Of a stretch of 64,000 nt of DNA, positions 49,266 through 58,348 are shown one piece after another. Position 1 is the first letter of the stretch. Each line of letters opens with the position of its first letter. Under the pieces are notes generated by a model. It was not told where the DNA came from. It searched no databases and saw only the letters and a program-made list of their open reading frames with translations. The DNA comes from VRUE01 sp963748075 (GTDB taxonomy: Bacteria; Actinomycetota; Thermoleophilia; Solirubrobacterales; 70-9), in the NCBI GenBank assembly GCA_963748075.1, contig CAVVHQ010000029.1:62001-126000 (forward strand), read 5' to 3'. Made by a program: the position numbers and the translations under genes.

Positions 49266-51581
49266 CTAGACGGTCTGGCCTCGCGCCGAATCGAGCAGCA
49301 CGCGGCGCTCGGCCGAGCCGATCAGCCGCCGGGCGCGGTCCACCGTGTCCATGTTGACCGAGATCGCCTCGATCCCGGCGCGGACCAGGACCTCGGCGTA
49401 CTCGGGGTGGACCGACGGGGCCTGCCCGCAGATCGAGGTGCTGAGGCCGAGGCTCCTGGCGCGCGCCAGCAGCTCGGCGATGTATTCGGTAACCGCCGCG
49501 TCGCGCTCGTCGAACACCTCTGCGACCAGCTCGGAGTCGCGGTCGGCGCCGAGCACGAGCTGGGTGAGGTCGTTGGAGCCGATCGAGATGCCGGCGATTC
49601 CCAGCTCCGCGTAGCGCTCGAGGTGGAACAGCACCGAGGGCACCTCGGCCATCACCCACAGCTCGAAGCCCGGCCGCGAGAGCAGGCCCGCGGCTTCCAT
49701 CTGACTGCGCACCGCGACCACCTCGCGCGGGGTGCGCACGAAGGGGACCATCACGTGGAAGTTGTCGTGCCCGGTATCCCAGACGCGGGAGATCGCCTCC
49801 AGCTCCAGACCCAGCAGGTCGGGCTCGCGCACGTAGCGCTGCGCGCCGCGGTAGCCGATCATCGGGTTGGCCTCTGCCGGCTCGAAGCGATCGCCGCCTT
49901 GGAGGCCGCTGAACTCGTTGGTGCGGAAGTCGATCGTCCGGTAGGTGATCGGCCGCGGCGCGAACGCGTTGGCGAAGGCGGTCAGCGAGTCGGCCATCCG
50001 TTCGACGAACTGCTCGCTGCGCCCTTCCTCGATCAGCAGCCGCGGGTGGACCCCCTCCAGCGCCTCGACGATCATCAGCTCGGCGCGGAGCAGGCCGACG
50101 CCGTCGACGTCGAGCTTGGCTGCGCGCTCCAGCTGGGACGGCTCGGAGAGGTTGATCAGGACCTTGGTGCCGGTGGCAGTGACGGCCGGAGCGGCCGCGG
50201 CGGGCGCCTCGGCCGTCGCCGGTTGCTCGGGCATCGCCCCCTCCCTGACCACGCCCTCGGTGGCGTCGACGGTGACCAGCTCGCCGTCGCGCAGCACCTT
50301 GGTGGCCTCCGCGGTGCCGACCACGCAGGGGATTCCCAGCTCGCGGGAGACGATCGCCGCGTGGCAGGTCATGCCGCCGGAGTCAGTGACGATCGCCGCC
50401 GACTTGCGCATCAGCGGCACCCAGTCGGGCGCGGTCATATGGGTTACGAGGATCTCCCCCTCGCCGAACTTTTCGGCCTGGCCGAGGTCGGCGACGACCC
50501 GCACCGGCCCCGAGCCGGTGCCCGGCGCCGCTCCCAGCCCGCGCACCAGCTCGGCGCCCAGCTCCGCCTGCTGCGGGGCAAGGCTCTCGCCTCCCGCGGC
50601 GGTGATCGGGCGCGACTGCAGCATCCAGATCTCGCCGCCCGAGTCGATCGCCCACTCGGTGTCCTGCGGCGAGCCGTAGTGAGCCTCGATCCGGATGCCC
50701 AGCTCGGCGACCCGCCGCACCTCATCGTCATCGAGGACGGGCGCCATCGCCTCCTGCTCGTCCAGCTCGCGGGTCGCGGTGCCGCCGCCGGGGACCGACT
50801 CGATCGTCAGCTCCTTGCGGCGCACTTCGCGTTTCGAGATCGTCACTCCCTGCTTCGCGACGACGTAGCGGTCCGGCGAGACAGAGCCGGAGACGACCGA
50901 CTCGCCGAGCCCGAAGGAGCCCTCGATGACGAGGAGATCGGTGGCGCCGGAGGCCGGCTCGATCGTGAACATCACGCCGGCCCGGGTCGCCTGAATCTGC
51001 CCCTGGACGACGAGCGCGATGTCCATGTCGGCCTGGCCAAAACCCTGCTTCGCCCGGTAGTAGACCGTGCGGGCGCCGAACAGCGACGACCAGCAGCGGC
51101 GGACCGCCTCGAGCACGGCGTCCGGTCCGCGCACGTTGAGCAGCGTCTCGTTCATCCCGGCGAAGGAGGCGGACTCGGTGTCCTCGGCGGTCGCCGAGGA
51201 GCGGACCGCGACGGGGGCGTCCGGATCGTCGCCGGCCAGCCGCCCGTACGCCTCGGCGATCGCGCGCGCCAGCCAGTCGGGCACCGGCTCCGCCTCGACC
51301 ATCTCCCGCACCTCGACGGTGGCTCGCTCCAACTCGGCCGTGTCCTCGACGTCTACCGCGGAGAGGCGCTCGGCGATCCGCGCCCGCAGCCCGCCGCCTT
51401 CGCAAAACGCCGCGTAGGCGGGGGCGCCGATCACGAAGCCGGGCGGGACCGGAAGCCCGGCGCCGGTCAGCTCCCCGAGGTTGGCGCCCTTGCCGCCGGC
51501 AAAGTCGACATCCCCCTTCGAGAGCTGCTCAAACCCCCGGACCGCCTCCGTCTCGCGCTCGGTCGACTCGATGGCGTCCAT
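49266..51581 (-). CDS. ppsA: Phosphoenolpyruvate synthase
   Basis: Converts pyruvate, ATP and water to PEP, AMP and phosphate. The 771-residue protein has the N-terminal PEP/pyruvate-binding ATP-grasp domain ('GGKGANLGELTGAGLPVPPGFV', 'VRSSATAEDTESASFAGMNET'). The swivelling phospho-histidine domain is 'TDSGGMTCHAAIVSRELGIPCVVG' near residue 400. The C-terminal TIM barrel has 'IGSNDLTQLVLGADRDS' and catalytic Cys in 'SICGQAPS'. Start ATG 51581. Supports gluconeogenesis with the adjacent glpD. Confidence 0.95.
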   Translation of the reverse strand: MDAIESTERETEAVRGFEQLSKGDVDFAGGKGANLGELTGAGLPVPPGFVIGAPAYAAFCEGGGLRARIAERLSAVDVEDTAELERATVEVREMVEAEPVPDWLARAIAEAYGRLAGDDPDAPVAVRSSATAEDTESASFAGMNETLLNVRGPDAVLEAVRRCWSSLFGARTVYYRAKQGFGQADMDIALVVQGQIQATRAGVMFTIEPASGATDLLVIEGSFGLGESVVSGSVSPDRYVVAKQGVTISKREVRRKELTIESVPGGGTATRELDEQEAMAPVLDDDEVRRVAELGIRIEAHYGSPQDTEWAIDSGGEIWMLQSRPITAAGGESLAPQQAELGAELVRGLGAAPGTGSGPVRVVADLGQAEKFGEGEILVTHMTAPDWVPLMRKSAAIVTDSGGMTCHAAIVSRELGIPCVVGTAEATKVLRDGELVTVDATEGVVREGAMPEQPATAEAPAAAAPAVTATGTKVLINLSEPSQLERAAKLDVDGVGLLRAELMIVEALEGVHPRLLIEEGRSEQFVERMADSLTAFANAFAPRPITYRTIDFRTNEFSGLQGGDRFEPAEANPMIGYRGAQRYVREPDLLGLELEAISRVWDTGHDNFHVMVPFVRTPREVVAVRSQMEAAGLLSRPGFELWVMAEVPSVLFHLERYAELGIAGISIGSNDLTQLVLGADRDSELVAEVFDERDAAVTEYIAELLARARSLGLSTSICGQAPSVHPEYAEVLVRAGIEAISVNMDTVDRARRLIGSAERRVLLDSARGQTV

Positions 51582-51659
51582 TGGCCAACCTTATGGGACG
51601 GTGGCCGAACGTGCAATCCGCACCGGACACCGCCCGATGCTGCGCAGAAGCGCCGGCGC

Positions 51660-52441
51660 TCAGGCGGGCCGCTCGACCGCCGCCAGGACGGTGAGAGTGC
51701 CGTTGGCGACGTTCAGGCCGGCGTCGAACAGCTCGCGCGCCTCGTCGCGACCGCCGAAGGACTCGGCGAAGCGGGTCAGCGAATCGATCAGGACGATCAC
51801 GTTCTCGCCGCCGTCGGCGCGCCGGGCCGCTTGGGCGAGGGCGTCGTCGGCGTGATGGGCCTGGCCGGCGGCGACGATCTCGGCCCGGGGCGCCTCGCGC
51901 TTCCAGTCGGCCAGCTCCTCGGGGCTGGGATCGACCAGCAGGGCGATCGGGTCGGGGCCCTTCGAGGCTCCGGCCAGCTCGGCGGCCAGCTCGCGCAGCA
52001 GGGCGGTGCAGCCATCGCGGCTCTCGGCGTAGACGATCGCCCGGCGGCCCGGAGCGGGCGGCAGCAGCAGGTCGTGGACGCGGACGCTCTTGCGGCGCCG
52101 GCCCCAGCGACGGCGGCGGCGTTTGCGCTTCGGGCGCGGCGCCGCCGCGGGCTCGGGGGCCGCCGCGGGCTTCGGCTTGGGCTCGGGCTTGGGCTTGCGG
52201 GCTCGCGCTTCGGCTCTCGACCGCCCTCGCGCGGGCCGCGCTGGCGTGGGCCCCGCCCGCCGCGCCGCGACGGCTGGGCAGGCTGCTGGCGCTTCGGCTT
52301 CGACTTGCTCGCGCCGTCGCCGCCGGCCAGCTTGTCGATCAGCTCGGTCCGAGCCAGCATCCGGTAGCGCTCGACACCGGCCTCGGCAGCGAGGGCATGC
52401 AGCTCGGCGAGGTGCTTCGACTGGAGTTCCGACCTGTTCAC
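51660..52441 (-). pseudogene. Truncated, P-loop-degenerate Rho-like gene with apparent frameshift
   Basis: From GTG 52441 the frame reads a Rho N-terminal SAP-like helical domain (ELQSKHLAELHALAAEAGVERYRMLARTELIDKLAGGDG) and a basic Arg/Pro/Gly-rich region. Beyond about 52200 the Rho-like sequence continues in another frame: 'KSVRVHDLLLPPAPGRRAIVYAESRDG', 'DPIALLVDPSPEELADWKRE' and Walker B 'ENVIVLIDSLTRFAESFGG', stopping at 51660. One missing base near 52198-52204 would explain it. The Walker A lysine is absent (SRDGCTALL instead of GKT), and the C-terminal third of Rho is missing, so it is not a working Rho helicase. Confidence 0.65.
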
Positions 52442-52463
52442 GGACGGCAGGTTATTGCAGGTT

Positions 52464-54143
52464 CTAAACGGTTGCCGTGGCAGCGGGGTCGACGCCGGCC
52501 TCGGCGGCCGCCGCCGGCCAGGCCTCGGCCTCGCGCTTCGCCCGGCGCCGCGACCAGCCCAGCTCGGCCGCAAGCGCCTCGGCCACCGGGCGGGCGGCGT
52601 CGGCGTCGCGCAGCTGCGGCGCCGCCAGGATCCCCAGCCGGGTGCGGCGCAGCAGCACGTCGGCGACGCTGCGCGCCTGCTCGAGCCGCGCCGCGATCGC
52701 CGCCTCGGCGAGCAGGTCGGGGAGGCCGGGGACGATCGGCGCCGCCAACCTCGGGTCCTTCCAGGCAAGGTCGAGGACGGCGCGCGCCGCGTGACCGTAA
52801 CGGAAGGCGAGCTGGGCGACCGCCTCCTCCCCGACGCCCTCGGGGGCCTCGAGGTCGGCCGGGCGCGCCTCCATCCCGAGCGGGATCTCGGCGGTGTGGC
52901 AGGGCGCCTCGCGGCCCTCGCGCTCGACCAGGCGGTCGACCGTCTGCTTCGCCATCCGCCGCCAGGTGGTCAGCTTGCCGCCGGTGATCGTCAGCATCCC
53001 CGACGACGTCTCATACAGCTCCGCTTTGCGCGAGATGTCGACCGACTTGCGCGGGTCGCCGGCCGCGATCAGCGGCCTCACACCGGCGTAGGCGCCGACC
53101 AGGTCCGAGGCGTCCAGCGAGACCGCGAAGAAGTCGTTGACCGCCTCGAGCAGGTACTCGACGTCGGCCCCGCTCGGCTGCGGGTGGTCGATGTCGCCGG
53201 CGTAGTCGCGGTCGGTGGTGCCGACCAGGGTGCGCCCGTACCAGGGCAGGGCGAAGATCGCCCGACCCTCGCCGGCCGGAACGATGCAGGCCGCCGAGCC
53301 GGTCGAGATGTCGTCCCGATCGAGGAGGATGTGCGTGCCGCGGCTTGGCGCGATCCGCGGCACGTCCTCCTCCTCGAGGACCTCGGGGCGGATGCGATCG
53401 GCCCAGACGCCGGTCGCGTTGACGACGTTGTCGGCCTCGACCTCGAAGCGCTCGCCCGACTCGGCCTCGACGAAGCCGACCCCGGCGGCGCGGCCGCGGC
53501 GCGAGAGCACCTCGGTCACCTCGGCGCCGTTCAGCATCGTCGCCCCGAAGCGCTCCGCCTCGCCGAGCACGGTGAGGACGAGGCGCACGTCGTCGGTCTG
53601 GCAGTCGTAGAAGAGATATGCGTCGCGCGGGTCGCGTGGCTCCAGCGAGGGAACCAGCTCGAGCACCTCGTCGTGGTCGATCGTGCGGTGGCGGTCAGGC
53701 GACCAGTAGAGGTCCTCGTCCTCCTCCTTGGCGGCACGGAAGTCGCGACGGCCGCGGCCGACCCGCGTGGTCGCCATCACGTCGTACATGTTGAGGCCGA
53801 TCCCGATCTTGCGGTCGCGGCGCTCCTCGGCGAAGGAGGGGACCAGGAACGGCGTCGGGTAGACCAGGTGCGGGGCGAGCTGGACCATCAGCTGGCGCTC
53901 GACCAGCGCCTCGCGGACCAGGCCGAGGTCGAAGTTCTGCAGGTAGCGGAGCCCGCCGTGGACCATCTTCGAGGAGAGGCTCGAGGTGCCCGAGGCGTAG
54001 TCGCCGCGCTCCAGCAGGGCGACCGAGTAGCCGCGCGAGGCCGCGTCGAGGGCGACCCCGGCGCCGGTGATCCCGCCGCCGATCACCACCACCTCGAAGC
54101 GGCGGCCTGCGATCGCCTCCAAGGCTGCGGCGCGGGCGAGCAT
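52464..54143 (-). CDS. glpD: Glycerol-3-phosphate dehydrogenase (FAD)
   Basis: Membrane-peripheral flavoenzyme oxidising glycerol-3-phosphate to DHAP and passing electrons to quinones. The 559-residue protein has the FAD Rossmann motif VVVIGGGITGAGVALDAASRG near residue 18, 'SSKMVHGGLRYLQNFDLGLVREAL', 'RGTHILLDR' and the C-terminal helical domain. Its ATG overlaps the nitroreductase stop by one base (TGATG), so it may be the distal gene of the ECF/B12 operon. Confidence 0.95.
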   Translation of the reverse strand: MLARAAALEAIAGRRFEVVVIGGGITGAGVALDAASRGYSVALLERGDYASGTSSLSSKMVHGGLRYLQNFDLGLVREALVERQLMVQLAPHLVYPTPFLVPSFAEERRDRKIGIGLNMYDVMATTRVGRGRRDFRAAKEEDEDLYWSPDRHRTIDHDEVLELVPSLEPRDPRDAYLFYDCQTDDVRLVLTVLGEAERFGATMLNGAEVTEVLSRRGRAAGVGFVEAESGERFEVEADNVVNATGVWADRIRPEVLEEEDVPRIAPSRGTHILLDRDDISTGSAACIVPAGEGRAIFALPWYGRTLVGTTDRDYAGDIDHPQPSGADVEYLLEAVNDFFAVSLDASDLVGAYAGVRPLIAAGDPRKSVDISRKAELYETSSGMLTITGGKLTTWRRMAKQTVDRLVEREGREAPCHTAEIPLGMEARPADLEAPEGVGEEAVAQLAFRYGHAARAVLDLAWKDPRLAAPIVPGLPDLLAEAAIAARLEQARSVADVLLRRTRLGILAAPQLRDADAARPVAEALAAELGWSRRRAKREAEAWPAAAAEAGVDPAATATV

Positions 54144-54652
54144 CAGTCGAGGAAGGTCGCGGTCCGCTCGACCGGCGAGCGCTCCGGCGGCTGCTTCTCC
54201 TGCCGCGGCGCGCCGAGGTGCAGGAGGCCGACGAAGCGCTCGCCCCGCGGCAGGCCGACCGCCTCCCGTCCCTCCGGGGTGCGCAGCACGGCGGGGGTGC
54301 GCCAGTATCCGGCGAGGCCGCGTCCGTGCGCGGCGAGCAGGACGATGTAGGCGGCGATCGCGGTCGCGTGCAGGTCCTCCTCGTCCTGGAGGAGGTCGCC
54401 GCCGAGCAGGCAGGAGGCGACGATCAGGGTCGGCGCGCGGTCGAGCTTGGCGGCGCCGTCCGGACCGGCCGCCAGCTTCAGCCGCTCCAGCGCCCGCGGC
54501 CCGAGCACCCGGAAGCGCCAGGGCGCGGTCAGGTGGTGGTTGGGCGCCCAGCGGGCCAGCTCGAGCAGCTCCTCGACCTGCTCGCGCGGCAGCGGCTCGG
54601 CGCCGAACGCCTTGTGCGTGCGGCGGCTGCGGATCGCCGTCTCGAGCTCCAT
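54143..54652 (-). CDS. Nitroreductase-family flavoprotein (YdjA-like)
   Basis: 169 residues. 'LETAIRSRRTHKAFG', 'ELARWAPNHHLTAPWRFRVLG' and 'GLAGYWRTP' place it in the short YdjA-type nitroreductases that bind FMN at a dimer interface. It lies 47 bp after the ECF S-component fusion on the same strand. In a B12 operon a flavin reductase could act on the corrinoid (for instance reductive removal of an upper ligand), but this is speculation; it does not look like BluB. ATG 54652. Confidence 0.85.
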   Translation of the reverse strand: MELETAIRSRRTHKAFGAEPLPREQVEELLELARWAPNHHLTAPWRFRVLGPRALERLKLAAGPDGAAKLDRAPTLIVASCLLGGDLLQDEEDLHATAIAAYIVLLAAHGRGLAGYWRTPAVLRTPEGREAVGLPRGERFVGLLHLGAPRQEKQPPERSPVERTATFLD

Positions 54653-54699
54653 GTCAGGAACATAGCCGCCCGCAGCGAGGAAGCCGGACGGACCGGGGG

Positions 54700-56601
54700 C
54701 TACCAGCCGAAGCGGCGGCCGAGGAAGAGGACGCCGCCCAGCGCGACTCCGCCGCTGCCGATGCCGATGCCGAGTGGCGCCCAGGGCTTCGGGCCGGGGT
54801 TCTCGCTCGCTTCGAAGGGCGGCGCGGCCGGCGGGGCGGCCGGCGGGGCGGCCGTTCCGGGTTCGGCGCCCTCCGGCGGGGCGCCCGCGGACGGCGGCGC
54901 GGCGGGCGCGCCCTCCGTCGCCGGGGGCTGCTTTCCCGCCGAGCCGCCGGCAGCGGGAGGCAGGGTCGGCGTCGCCGAGCCGCTCCCCTCCGGCGGGCCG
55001 GGCAGGGCAGGCAAGCTGGACGGGGGGCCCGAGGGGACCTCGCCCGGCGCGGCGCCGGGCGAAACGCTGGGCGCCGGCGTCGACTCCGGCTGCGCCTGGC
55101 GCGGCGCCGGCGTGACCGGGAAGGACTGGCCGGCGGTCGCGGCCAGCACCTGGCCGGTCACCCAGACCGGGCTCTGGTCGCTCGACGCCGAGTAGCGGTA
55201 GTGGCCGTCGGCGTCCTGCCGGGCCGACAGGTAGTCGAGCGCGCTCTTGCCGCCCTTCTCGACGGTGGCCGGGTCGGTCCCCAGCGCGATCATCCCCTGC
55301 GCCGCCCAGGCGGTCGACTGGGAGTTGACCCCACCGGAGCCGCCGAGCGGGAAGCCGCCCCCGGAGCGCTGCGCCTTGCGCAGGTAGGCGAGCCCGCGGC
55401 GTGCCGCGTCGGAGCCTGGAATCGCCTGGATCGCAGCGCCGGTGCCGTCGGCGGTGCTCGGCGAGCCGGGCGTATCGCCCCACCCGCCGTCGCCGTTCTG
55501 GGCATTTGCCAGCCAGGAGATCGACCTGTCGAGGCCGCCGCTGGCGCCGCCCGCGCGCAGGGCGATGATCGCGAAGGCGGTCGAGCCCGGCCAGCCTTCG
55601 AAGGAGCCGTCGGAGCGCCGACGCTTGGCGAGCGCGGCGACCAGGTCGCGGCCGGCGAAGGCGCGCGGATTCACGCCGGCGCCCTTCAGGGCGAGGATCG
55701 TGCGGGCGAAGTCGCCGGCGCCGCTCAGCCCACCGGCCTTGGAGCGCAGGTAGTCGACCGGGGTGTGGCCGCCGCGGGAGACGTCGAGCGGGTTGCTGCC
55801 GGCCGCCTCGAGGCCGAGCATCGCCCAGCCGGTGATGTCGAGCCTCGAGTCCGCCTTGGGCGAGGCCCCCCAGCCGCCGTCGGAGTTCTGGGCCGCGACC
55901 AGCCAGGCGGCGGCGCGGCTCGTCTCGACGCTGGCCTGCGCCCGGGCGGGCAGGACGGTGGCGAGCGCGAGGACCAAGATCAGCAGCGAGGCGACCGCCG
56001 GGGCACGCCACTGGAAGCGCTCGCGGAAGCGGACCAGCATCCGCACCATTGCCGGGCCGGCGAGCAGGGCGAGGGTCGCGTTGCCGATCGCGTGGGCCGC
56101 GTCGAAAGGCAGGCCGCGCGACTCGAGGGCGAGGAATCGCTGCAGCGAGAGGTCTCCTCCGTAGGTCGCCATCAGGGAGAAGTTCAGCAGAGCGCCGTAG
56201 CAGACGGCAGCCAGGGCGCAGACGGCGGCGAGCGTGAAGCGGTTCGGACGGGGGCGGGCAACGGCCAGCAGGGCGCCGAGGACCCCGCACAGCCCCCACC
56301 CCGCCATCTCCCACGGCGTCCACGGCCCCTGGCCGAGCCAGAAGTTGGAGACCAGACCGGCCAGCGCGCCTACTGCGAAGCCCGGCGCGGGGCCGAGCGC
56401 GAAACCGGCGAAGATGACGACGTCGGTGGTGGCGACCACGTTGGGCAGCGCCACGAAGGCGACCCGGCCGGCGACGGCGAGCGCTGCCAGGGCCGCGACC
56501 AGCGCGACGATCTGCGAGGTCGGACGCGAGCGCTCGTACCAGACGAAGCCGCCCGCCAGGACCGCCCCGAGGATCAGGAAGCTGGCCAGCTCCCAGGACA
56601 T
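54700..56601 (-). CDS. ECF transporter S component fused to an extracellular alpha/alpha-barrel (predicted cobalamin capture)
   Basis: 633 residues in three parts. Residues 1-~200: about six TM helices with ECF S-component sequence ('TTDVVIFAGFALGPAPGFAVGALAGLVSNF', 'GPWTPWEMAGWGLCGVLGAL'). Residues ~215-455: alpha/alpha-barrel repeats of prenyltransferase/squalene-cyclase type, with QNSDGGWG, QNGDGGWG and related motifs. Residues ~460-600: a Pro/Ala/Gly-rich spacer, then a final TM helix with a basic end. The barrel would sit outside the membrane. Its ATG overlaps the ecfA2 stop (TGATG). Cobalamin as substrate is inferred from the riboswitch and DUF4430 partners. Confidence 0.85.
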   Translation of the reverse strand: MSWELASFLILGAVLAGGFVWYERSRPTSQIVALVAALAALAVAGRVAFVALPNVVATTDVVIFAGFALGPAPGFAVGALAGLVSNFWLGQGPWTPWEMAGWGLCGVLGALLAVARPRPNRFTLAAVCALAAVCYGALLNFSLMATYGGDLSLQRFLALESRGLPFDAAHAIGNATLALLAGPAMVRMLVRFRERFQWRAPAVASLLILVLALATVLPARAQASVETSRAAAWLVAAQNSDGGWGASPKADSRLDITGWAMLGLEAAGSNPLDVSRGGHTPVDYLRSKAGGLSGAGDFARTILALKGAGVNPRAFAGRDLVAALAKRRRSDGSFEGWPGSTAFAIIALRAGGASGGLDRSISWLANAQNGDGGWGDTPGSPSTADGTGAAIQAIPGSDAARRGLAYLRKAQRSGGGFPLGGSGGVNSQSTAWAAQGMIALGTDPATVEKGGKSALDYLSARQDADGHYRYSASSDQSPVWVTGQVLAATAGQSFPVTPAPRQAQPESTPAPSVSPGAAPGEVPSGPPSSLPALPGPPEGSGSATPTLPPAAGGSAGKQPPATEGAPAAPPSAGAPPEGAEPGTAAPPAAPPAAPPFEASENPGPKPWAPLGIGIGSGGVALGGVLFLGRRFGW

Positions 56602-57314
56602 CAGTCTCGCCCTTCATCCAGGGCCGCAGCGCCAGCCTCGGGGGTGATCGCGCCGGGCAGGTCGAGGATCCTCGCCACCTCGGTGGCGAAGTACCAGCCA
56701 CCGGAGAGGATCTCGGCCGCCCCCCCGTCGGCGATCGCGACGCCGTCGCCGAGCAGCACCACCCGCTCCGCGAGCCCGGCCGCGAACTCGACGTCGTGGG
56801 TGGCGACGACCACCGCGGCGCCGCGCGCCGCGAGGCCGCCGATCAGCTCGTCCAGCTCCTGCTTGCGGGCTCGGTCCATGCCACGGGTCGGCTCGTCGAG
56901 CGCAACCAGGCCCGGCAGCTGCTCGCCCTCCATCCGGCCGGCCAGGGCGATCGCCAAGGCGAGTCGCTGGCGCTCGCCTCCCGAGAGGTCGCGGGGATCG
57001 GCATCCATCGCGTACTCCAGCCCCACGGTGCGCAGCGCCGCCAACCCCTGGCCCCCGGGCAGCTCATCCCCCACCCGCTCGCGCACCAGGTAGTCGCTCG
57101 GGTTCTGAGTCAGCAGCGCGACGCCGGCCGGCGCCTCCGCCCTGCCCCTCACCGGATCGACCAGGCCGGCGATCGCCCGCAGCAGGGTGCTCTTGCCGGC
57201 GCCGTTGCGGCCCATCAGGGCGACGCGTTCGCCACGCTGGATCTCCAGGTCGATTCCCCGGAGGACATCGCGGGGCGTATCTCCAATTGTCAGCTCGACC
57301 CACAGGCGCTGCAC
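56601..57314 (-). CDS. ecfA2: ECF transporter ATPase 2 (EcfA)
   Basis: 237 residues from the GTG at 57314 (VQRLWVELTIGD), which lies within the last codons of ecfA1. It has Walker A GRNGAGKST near residue 35, 'LTQNPSDYLVRERVGDEL' (Q-loop with the ECF-type coupling segment), signature LSGGERQR and Walker B 'LVALDEPTRGMD'. Longer upstream frames read through the family C palindrome and are rejected. Forms the ATPase heterodimer with EcfA1. Confidence 0.9.
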   Translation of the reverse strand: MQRLWVELTIGDTPRDVLRGIDLEIQRGERVALMGRNGAGKSTLLRAIAGLVDPVRGRAEAPAGVALLTQNPSDYLVRERVGDELPGGQGLAALRTVGLEYAMDADPRDLSGGERQRLALAIALAGRMEGEQLPGLVALDEPTRGMDRARKQELDELIGGLAARGAAVVVATHDVEFAAGLAERVVLLGDGVAIADGGAAEILSGGWYFATEVARILDLPGAITPEAGAAALDEGRD

Positions 57315-58348
57315 CGAGAGCGCCCAGGCGGGCGGGTCCTGTCGCCGGGTGGGGGGCCTCTCCCGGTTGCTGGGTTTTTCGCCTTGCGCGTTGCGTCTCT
57401 CGCCGAGTGGTCTGTGCGAAAAACGGGACGCCGCGCCCGGGAGAGCCCCCCACCCGGCGCCACCCGCCCGAGCAGCGGATTCGATGAGGCGGCCGAGTCC
57501 GAGGCGGCGGTGAGGATTCTCCGCGCGTCCCGGACTCCGGTGGGCAACGGGTCGATGCCGCAGAGGCTGAAGAGTCGAGCTGCCGGAGTTTCTAGAGCCG
57601 CGTCGGCTTGTTGGGCCCAGTTGAGGAAGTCGCGGGGGGCGCCGTCGTGGGCGATCGCGCCGGAGTTCATGGCGATCACCCGGTCGGCGGCGGCGAGGCA
57701 GCGCTCGAGGCGGTGCTCGGCGAGGAGGATCGATACGCCCCACTGCTCGTTGAGGCGGCGGAGCAGCCAGATCAGCTCGTCGCCGGCTACCGGATCGAGC
57801 TGGGAGGTCGGCTCGTCGAGCAGGACGAGCTTGGGGCGGGTCACCAGGGCCGCTGCGAGGGCGACCCGCTGCAGCTCGCCACCGGACAGGGTGTCGACGG
57901 TGCGGTCCAGCAGGTGCGGGATCGCGAGGGCCAGGGCCACCTCCTCCACCGCACGGGCACGCGAGGTCGGCGCCGCGCCGCGCATCTCCAGGGGCAGCTC
58001 GATCTCCGCCGCGGCGGTGGTGGAGACGATCTGCGTCTCGGGGTCCTGAGCCACGTAGCCGACCGCCGCCGCCAGCTCGCCCGGGCCGCCGGCCACCGCG
58101 TCGATGCCGGCGACCTGGATGCCGCCCTCGATCTCGCCGCCGTGGAAGTGCGGGACGAGGCCGCAGGCGGCGCGCAGCAGGGTCGACTTGCCGCTGGCGG
58201 AGCGGCCGGCGAGCAACGCGAACTCGCCCGCGGCGAGCGTCAGGGAGACGTCGGCGAGGGCGGGACGCCGGGCGTGCGGATAGGTGTAGGTGAGGCGCTC
58301 GATTGCAAGCGCCGGGGCGGCGCGCGGCCGGGTGGCGAGGTCAGGCAC
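57290..58348 (-). CDS. ecfA1: ECF transporter ATPase 1 (EcfA) with repeat-encoded C-terminal tail
   Basis: 352 codons. The ATPase core (to about residue 285) shows Walker A GRSASGKST, Q-loop 'VAQDPETQIVSTTAAAEIELPLE', signature LSGGELQR, Walker B 'LVLLDEPTSQLD' and the H-loop 'LAEHRLER'. The final ~50 residues (GLSRARRPVFRTDHSARD...) are read from the family C palindrome (57343-57459) and are not conserved. This suggests insertion of the element near the original 3' end. The stop lies just past the ecfA2 start. 8-bp overlap with ecfT. Confidence 0.9.
   Translation of the reverse strand: MPDLATRPRAAPALAIERLTYTYPHARRPALADVSLTLAAGEFALLAGRSASGKSTLLRAACGLVPHFHGGEIEGGIQVAGIDAVAGGPGELAAAVGYVAQDPETQIVSTTAAAEIELPLEMRGAAPTSRARAVEEVALALAIPHLLDRTVDTLSGGELQRVALAAALVTRPKLVLLDEPTSQLDPVAGDELIWLLRRLNEQWGVSILLAEHRLERCLAAADRVIAMNSGAIAHDGAPRDFLNWAQQADAALETPAARLFSLCGIDPLPTGVRDARRILTAASDSAASSNPLLGRVAPGGGLSRARRPVFRTDHSARDATRKAKNPATGRGPPPGDRTRPPGRSRCSACGSS
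57343..57459. repeat. Palindromic repeat family C, copy 2
   Basis: Perfect 15-nt outer arms (57343-57357, 57445-57459) and inner tttttcgc/gcgaaaaa arms. The blocks 57353-57383 and 57395-57424 are identical, as reverse complements, to 34927-34957 and 34885-34914. It lies inside the 3' part of ecfA1, in the opposite orientation to copy 1. Confidence 0.88.

Noticed and set aside
54143..54652. BluB (lower-ligand base synthase)
   Set aside because: The sequence has the APNHH...PWRF pattern of YdjA-like nitroreductases and lacks BluB-type features; only its operon context is B12-related.
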